This document shows, in pieces, positions 4,370 to 5,855 of a stretch of DNA of 5,855 bases. The stretch lies in contig DRSY01000060.1 in NCBI GenBank assembly GCA_011372335.1, positions 1 through 5,855 on the forward strand. The letters are read 5' to 3'. A model generated the notes under the pieces. It was not told where the DNA came from and made no database searches. It saw only the letters and a list, made by a program, of their open reading frames with translations. Position numbers and translations under genes: made by a program. The stretch's first letter is position 1. Each line of letters begins with the position of its first letter. The DNA comes from Candidatus Woesearchaeota archaeon. Lineage in GTDB: Archaea > Nanobdellota > Nanobdellia > Woesearchaeales > SM23-78.

Positions 4370-4720
4370 TCTCATAACCTCTTGTTTCCTTGTGCTGTTC
4401 ATTACGCCAAAGCCTTATACGCCTGTTCTCGTCCTTGTAGGAATCAACATAGAGTTTTAATTCGGGGAGAACGCAGAGTAGTCAAGGGCGAACTCTTCAG
4501 AGAATTGGTTTGTTTAGTAGCTTGGTCAGGATTATTCTTTAATTCCTATTTTTATAATAGTATATGCATCCTTGTTGTGCTCTTCACCAGTTTTGTGTCG
4601 TCCTCTACGCTTTGTAGTTGAGGAATAGCTTACCAGGCCACCCTTCTTGATCACACCCCTTTGGGTCCATTTCAACACATCAAGAATTAGCACGCCAGTA
4701 TATAATAACTCTATAATAAC
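4359..4720 (-). pseudogene. Broken minus-strand reading frame in a gene-free stretch; possible gene remnant or structured RNA
   Basis: The 430 bp between the histone gene and RNase Z hold no intact gene. On the minus strand, 4720-4532 is open for 62 codons and contains DVLKWTQRG, KKGGLVSYSSTTKRRGRHK and KDAYTIIKI. Three in-frame stops follow between 4534 and 4517. The same frame then gives QFSEEFALDYSAFSP (about 4507-4463), and after a one-base deficit at a run of four C the next frame continues ELKLYVDSYKDENRR to KETRGYEKFN and a TAA at 4361-4359. Restoring one base would fuse the last two parts into about 49 codons. The composition resembles real protein. The first part recalls the 'K-W...G-G-L...S' linker of IS481/IS3-type transposases, but no DDE domain is present, so that label is speculative. 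G+C is locally 43-48 percent in four of six 60-bp blocks, which would also suit a structured RNA. Confidence 0.33.
4644..4686. other. Inverted repeat with nested hairpin (possible RNA structure)
   Basis: TTCTTGAT (4644-4651) pairs perfectly with ATCAAGAA (4679-4686) around 27 bases. Within that loop ACCC (4655-4658) pairs with GGGT (4663-4666) around CTTT. It lies in the gene-free region, beside the RNase Z 3' end. It may be a terminator, part of a structured RNA, or one end of a lost element. Confidence 0.4.
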
Positions 4721-4722
4721 TC
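4701..4722. repeat. Two tandem copies of an 11-bp repeat at the RNase Z stop codon
   Basis: TATAATAACTC occurs at 4701-4711 and again at 4712-4722, and a partial third copy follows. The second copy overlaps the RNase Z TGA (4721-4723). This looks like replication slippage just outside the gene. Confidence 0.75.
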
Positions 4723-5623
4723 ATAATTTTAACTTCATAAAATCATATGCTGCTCTGCTGTTCTTAAAGAAAGTCCTGATCTCATCTTGTAATTCTCGGG
4801 TGGTTTTATACCTCTGAGAGAAGTGGGTTATTATTAGTTTATTCACATTCGCCTTGGTTGCTATTAATGCCGCATCCTTGGTTGTTAAGTGTTTGTATTC
4901 TTGTCCTTTTTCTTCCAGTTCTGCTAGATAAGCTGCTTCGGCTATTAGAAGATCTGCGTTTTTTGCTAGTTCATAAGCATTAGTGCAGGGAAGTGTGTCT
5001 AGTATTACAGTGAGTTTTTTACCCTTCTGAATGTACGAAACATCTTCTGGCTTTATTGTTCTTCCTTTAAAAGTAATTATTTGGCCTCGTTGTAGCTTGC
5101 CTATGAGCGGCCCTTCTCTTAAGCCGAGCTTCTTTGCTTTAGTCATATTTATTTTTCTCTTGTTCTTCTCTACAATGCTATAGCCTAGGCAGGGCATTCT
5201 ATGATCCATGTACGCGCATTCAATATAGTAGTCTTTATTCTGAAATACTTTTTCAACTCCTCTGGGGTTAAGTTCCTTGACATCTAATCTGAGTTTGTTA
5301 TGTTCAAAACCAACGCTTTTGAGCATGTAGAGGATTCTCTGCTTGGTTTGTATTGGACCAAAGAGGGTTACTCGCTGGGGATTCTCATTATTACTTATGG
5401 TTTGTAATAAGCCTATTAATCCTGAGACATGGTCTCCGTGCCAGTGTGTGATTAGTATTTTCCTTACTTTATTCCTGTTAATCCCTGCTATGTTCATCTG
5501 CCTTTGGGTTCCTTCTCCGCAATCAAGAAGTATTCCTTCTCCTTTGTACTCTATGTATATGGCTTGCACATTTCGTTCTTTGGTTGGTACCATGCAGCTT
5601 GTACCTAGGATTGTGATTTCCAT
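4721..5623 (-). CDS. rnz: Ribonuclease Z (tRNA 3'-end endonuclease, short form)
   Basis: A metallo-beta-lactamase-fold enzyme of 300 residues, the usual size of tRNase Z-S, which cuts precursor tRNA after the discriminator base so that CCA can be added. Motifs in order: MEITILGTSCMVPTKERN and LLDCGEGTQRQM (start and motif I); ITHWHGDHVSGL (His60, His62, Asp64, His65; zinc-binding H-x-H-x-D-H); MDHRMPCLGYSI (His in the 'H-x-x-x-P-x-x-G-Y' motif); KKLGLREGPLIGKLQRGQ (the 'P-x-K-x-x-x-G' region); VILDTLPC (bridging Asp); LIAEAAYL with KHLTTKDAA; and ITHFSQRY (final His). The flexible exosite arm for tRNA elbow binding is in the middle (about residues 150-200). All catalytic ligands are present, so it should be active. 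The start at 5623 is supported by an N-terminus that matches the family exactly and by a TATA-like box 28 bp upstream. It has no same-strand partner in the window. Confidence 0.97.
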   Translation of the reverse strand: MEITILGTSCMVPTKERNVQAIYIEYKGEGILLDCGEGTQRQMNIAGINRNKVRKILITHWHGDHVSGLIGLLQTISNNENPQRVTLFGPIQTKQRILYMLKSVGFEHNKLRLDVKELNPRGVEKVFQNKDYYIECAYMDHRMPCLGYSIVEKNKRKINMTKAKKLGLREGPLIGKLQRGQIITFKGRTIKPEDVSYIQKGKKLTVILDTLPCTNAYELAKNADLLIAEAAYLAELEEKGQEYKHLTTKDAALIATKANVNKLIITHFSQRYKTTRELQDEIRTFFKNSRAAYDFMKLKL

Positions 5624-5646
5624 AAGAGCTTGTTATTCTGTAAGTG

Positions 5647-5655
5647 TTTTTAATA
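5647..5655 (-). promoter_or_regulatory. rnz: TATA-like box of RNase Z
   Basis: The minus strand reads TATTAAAAA, centred about 28 bp before the ATG at 5623. No Shine-Dalgarno site is at the correct distance, so a leaderless transcript is likely. Confidence 0.45.
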
Positions 5656-5727
5656 GTTTTCAAACACAATATTCCTTTCTATATGGATAATTAATTTGTT
5701 TTACAAAAATTTTTAAACAAAAAACTA

Positions 5728-5855
5728 ATGCTAAAAACAAACAAAGCAAAGAAAAAAACAATTAAGAAAGAAAAAGAAAAGAAAAAAGAAAAAAAGAAAA
5801 AAAAACCTAAAGAAGAAAAAGAAAAAAACATAACATTCCCGCTTAGCGAAATAAC
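5728..5855 (+). CDS. Protein with extreme lysine-rich N-terminal tail (cut by window edge)
   Basis: The frame opens with ATG at 5728 and runs 42 full codons off the right edge. About 19 of the first 33 residues are Lys, with Glu as the second most common (KKEKEKKKEKKKKKPKEEKE). Normal protein begins only afterwards (NITFPLSEI). Such tails are disordered, strongly basic, and in archaea occur on proteins that bind DNA or RNA, or on ribosomal or translation proteins. The body of the protein is not visible, so no function is given. The AT-rich stretch ATTTTTAAA (5709-5717) is near, but too close to the ATG for a leaderless start; a TATA element farther upstream (around 5687-5697) is possible. Long A runs make slippage or sequencing error in the frame conceivable. 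It is divergent from RNase Z. Confidence 0.7.
   Translation, partial: MLKTNKAKKKTIKKEKEKKKEKKKKKPKEEKEKNITFPLSEI

Noticed and set aside
4420..4560. GGTCAGG, considered as the SRP RNA helix 8 signature
   Set aside because: The obligatory GGAAG and AGCAG motifs are missing downstream; RNase P RNA core motifs were also not found on either strand.
4382..4621. Plus-strand open frame of 79 codons with several Cys
   Set aside because: It has only a TTG start, no ribosome-binding site and no recognisable domain, and lies opposite a more protein-like, though broken, minus-strand frame.
4655..4700. Similarity to the 5S rRNA loop (CCATTTCAACAC followed by AAGAATTAGCAC)
   Set aside because: Helix II cannot form, the right half that should hold helices IV and V is AT-rich and runs into RNase Z, and the total length does not fit.

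Overview
The window looks like a piece of an archaeal chromosome. It carries a tail-less archaeal histone, an Hjc-type Holliday-junction resolvase, a TrmB-family regulator, a stand-alone PRC-barrel protein and a short-form RNase Z. Several genes have TATA-like boxes 25-30 bp upstream of the start codon, which is the leaderless archaeal arrangement; others have Shine-Dalgarno sites related to GGAGGTGAT. The DNA is AT-rich, genes are short and closely packed, and lysine-rich segments recur. This fits a DPANN-type archaeon (Woesearchaeota/Pacearchaeota-like), but the lineage is an inference and no rRNA is present to test it.

Layout. On the left, on the minus strand, lie a TrmB-family regulator (424-1143) and downstream of it the N-terminus of a multi-membrane-span GT-C glycosyltransferase-like protein (1-240, running off the edge). 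The 180 bp between them keep the regulator's frame open after its stop and contain a 21-bp tandem repeat. Divergent from the regulator are two small plus-strand genes of unknown function (1307-1792 and 1852-2055). They converge on a PRC-barrel gene (2085-2351, minus) at an A-tract/T-tract that can terminate both strands. The PRC-barrel gene is divergent from a 70-residue single-span membrane protein (2530-2742).

The middle is a DNA-processing block: a RecB/Cas4-like PD-(D/E)XK nuclease without an iron-sulfur cluster (2835-3485) overlaps hjc (3477-3902, minus) tail to tail by 9 bp, and a histone gene (4075-4290) diverges from hjc. The 430 bp between the histone gene and RNase Z contain no intact gene. 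They are richer in G+C than the rest, hold a broken minus-strand reading frame that reads like the remnant of a protein gene, and contain inverted repeats, so a decayed gene or a structured RNA are both possible. RNase Z (4721-5623, minus) matures tRNA 3' ends. Divergent from it, at the right edge, begins a protein (5728 onward) whose N-terminus is an extreme lysine/glutamate tail.

How the genes work together: no pathway links all of them. Plausible local units are regulator plus glycosyltransferase (surface-sugar metabolism), PRC-barrel plus small membrane protein (a membrane-associated pair, possibly for division or envelope), and nuclease, Hjc and histone (DNA repair and packaging). No CRISPR array, tRNA, rRNA or intact insertion sequence is visible. 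The most unusual parts are the broken or structured region at 4359-4720, the in-frame repeat-bearing region after the TrmB-family stop codon, and the poly-lysine N-terminus at the right edge.
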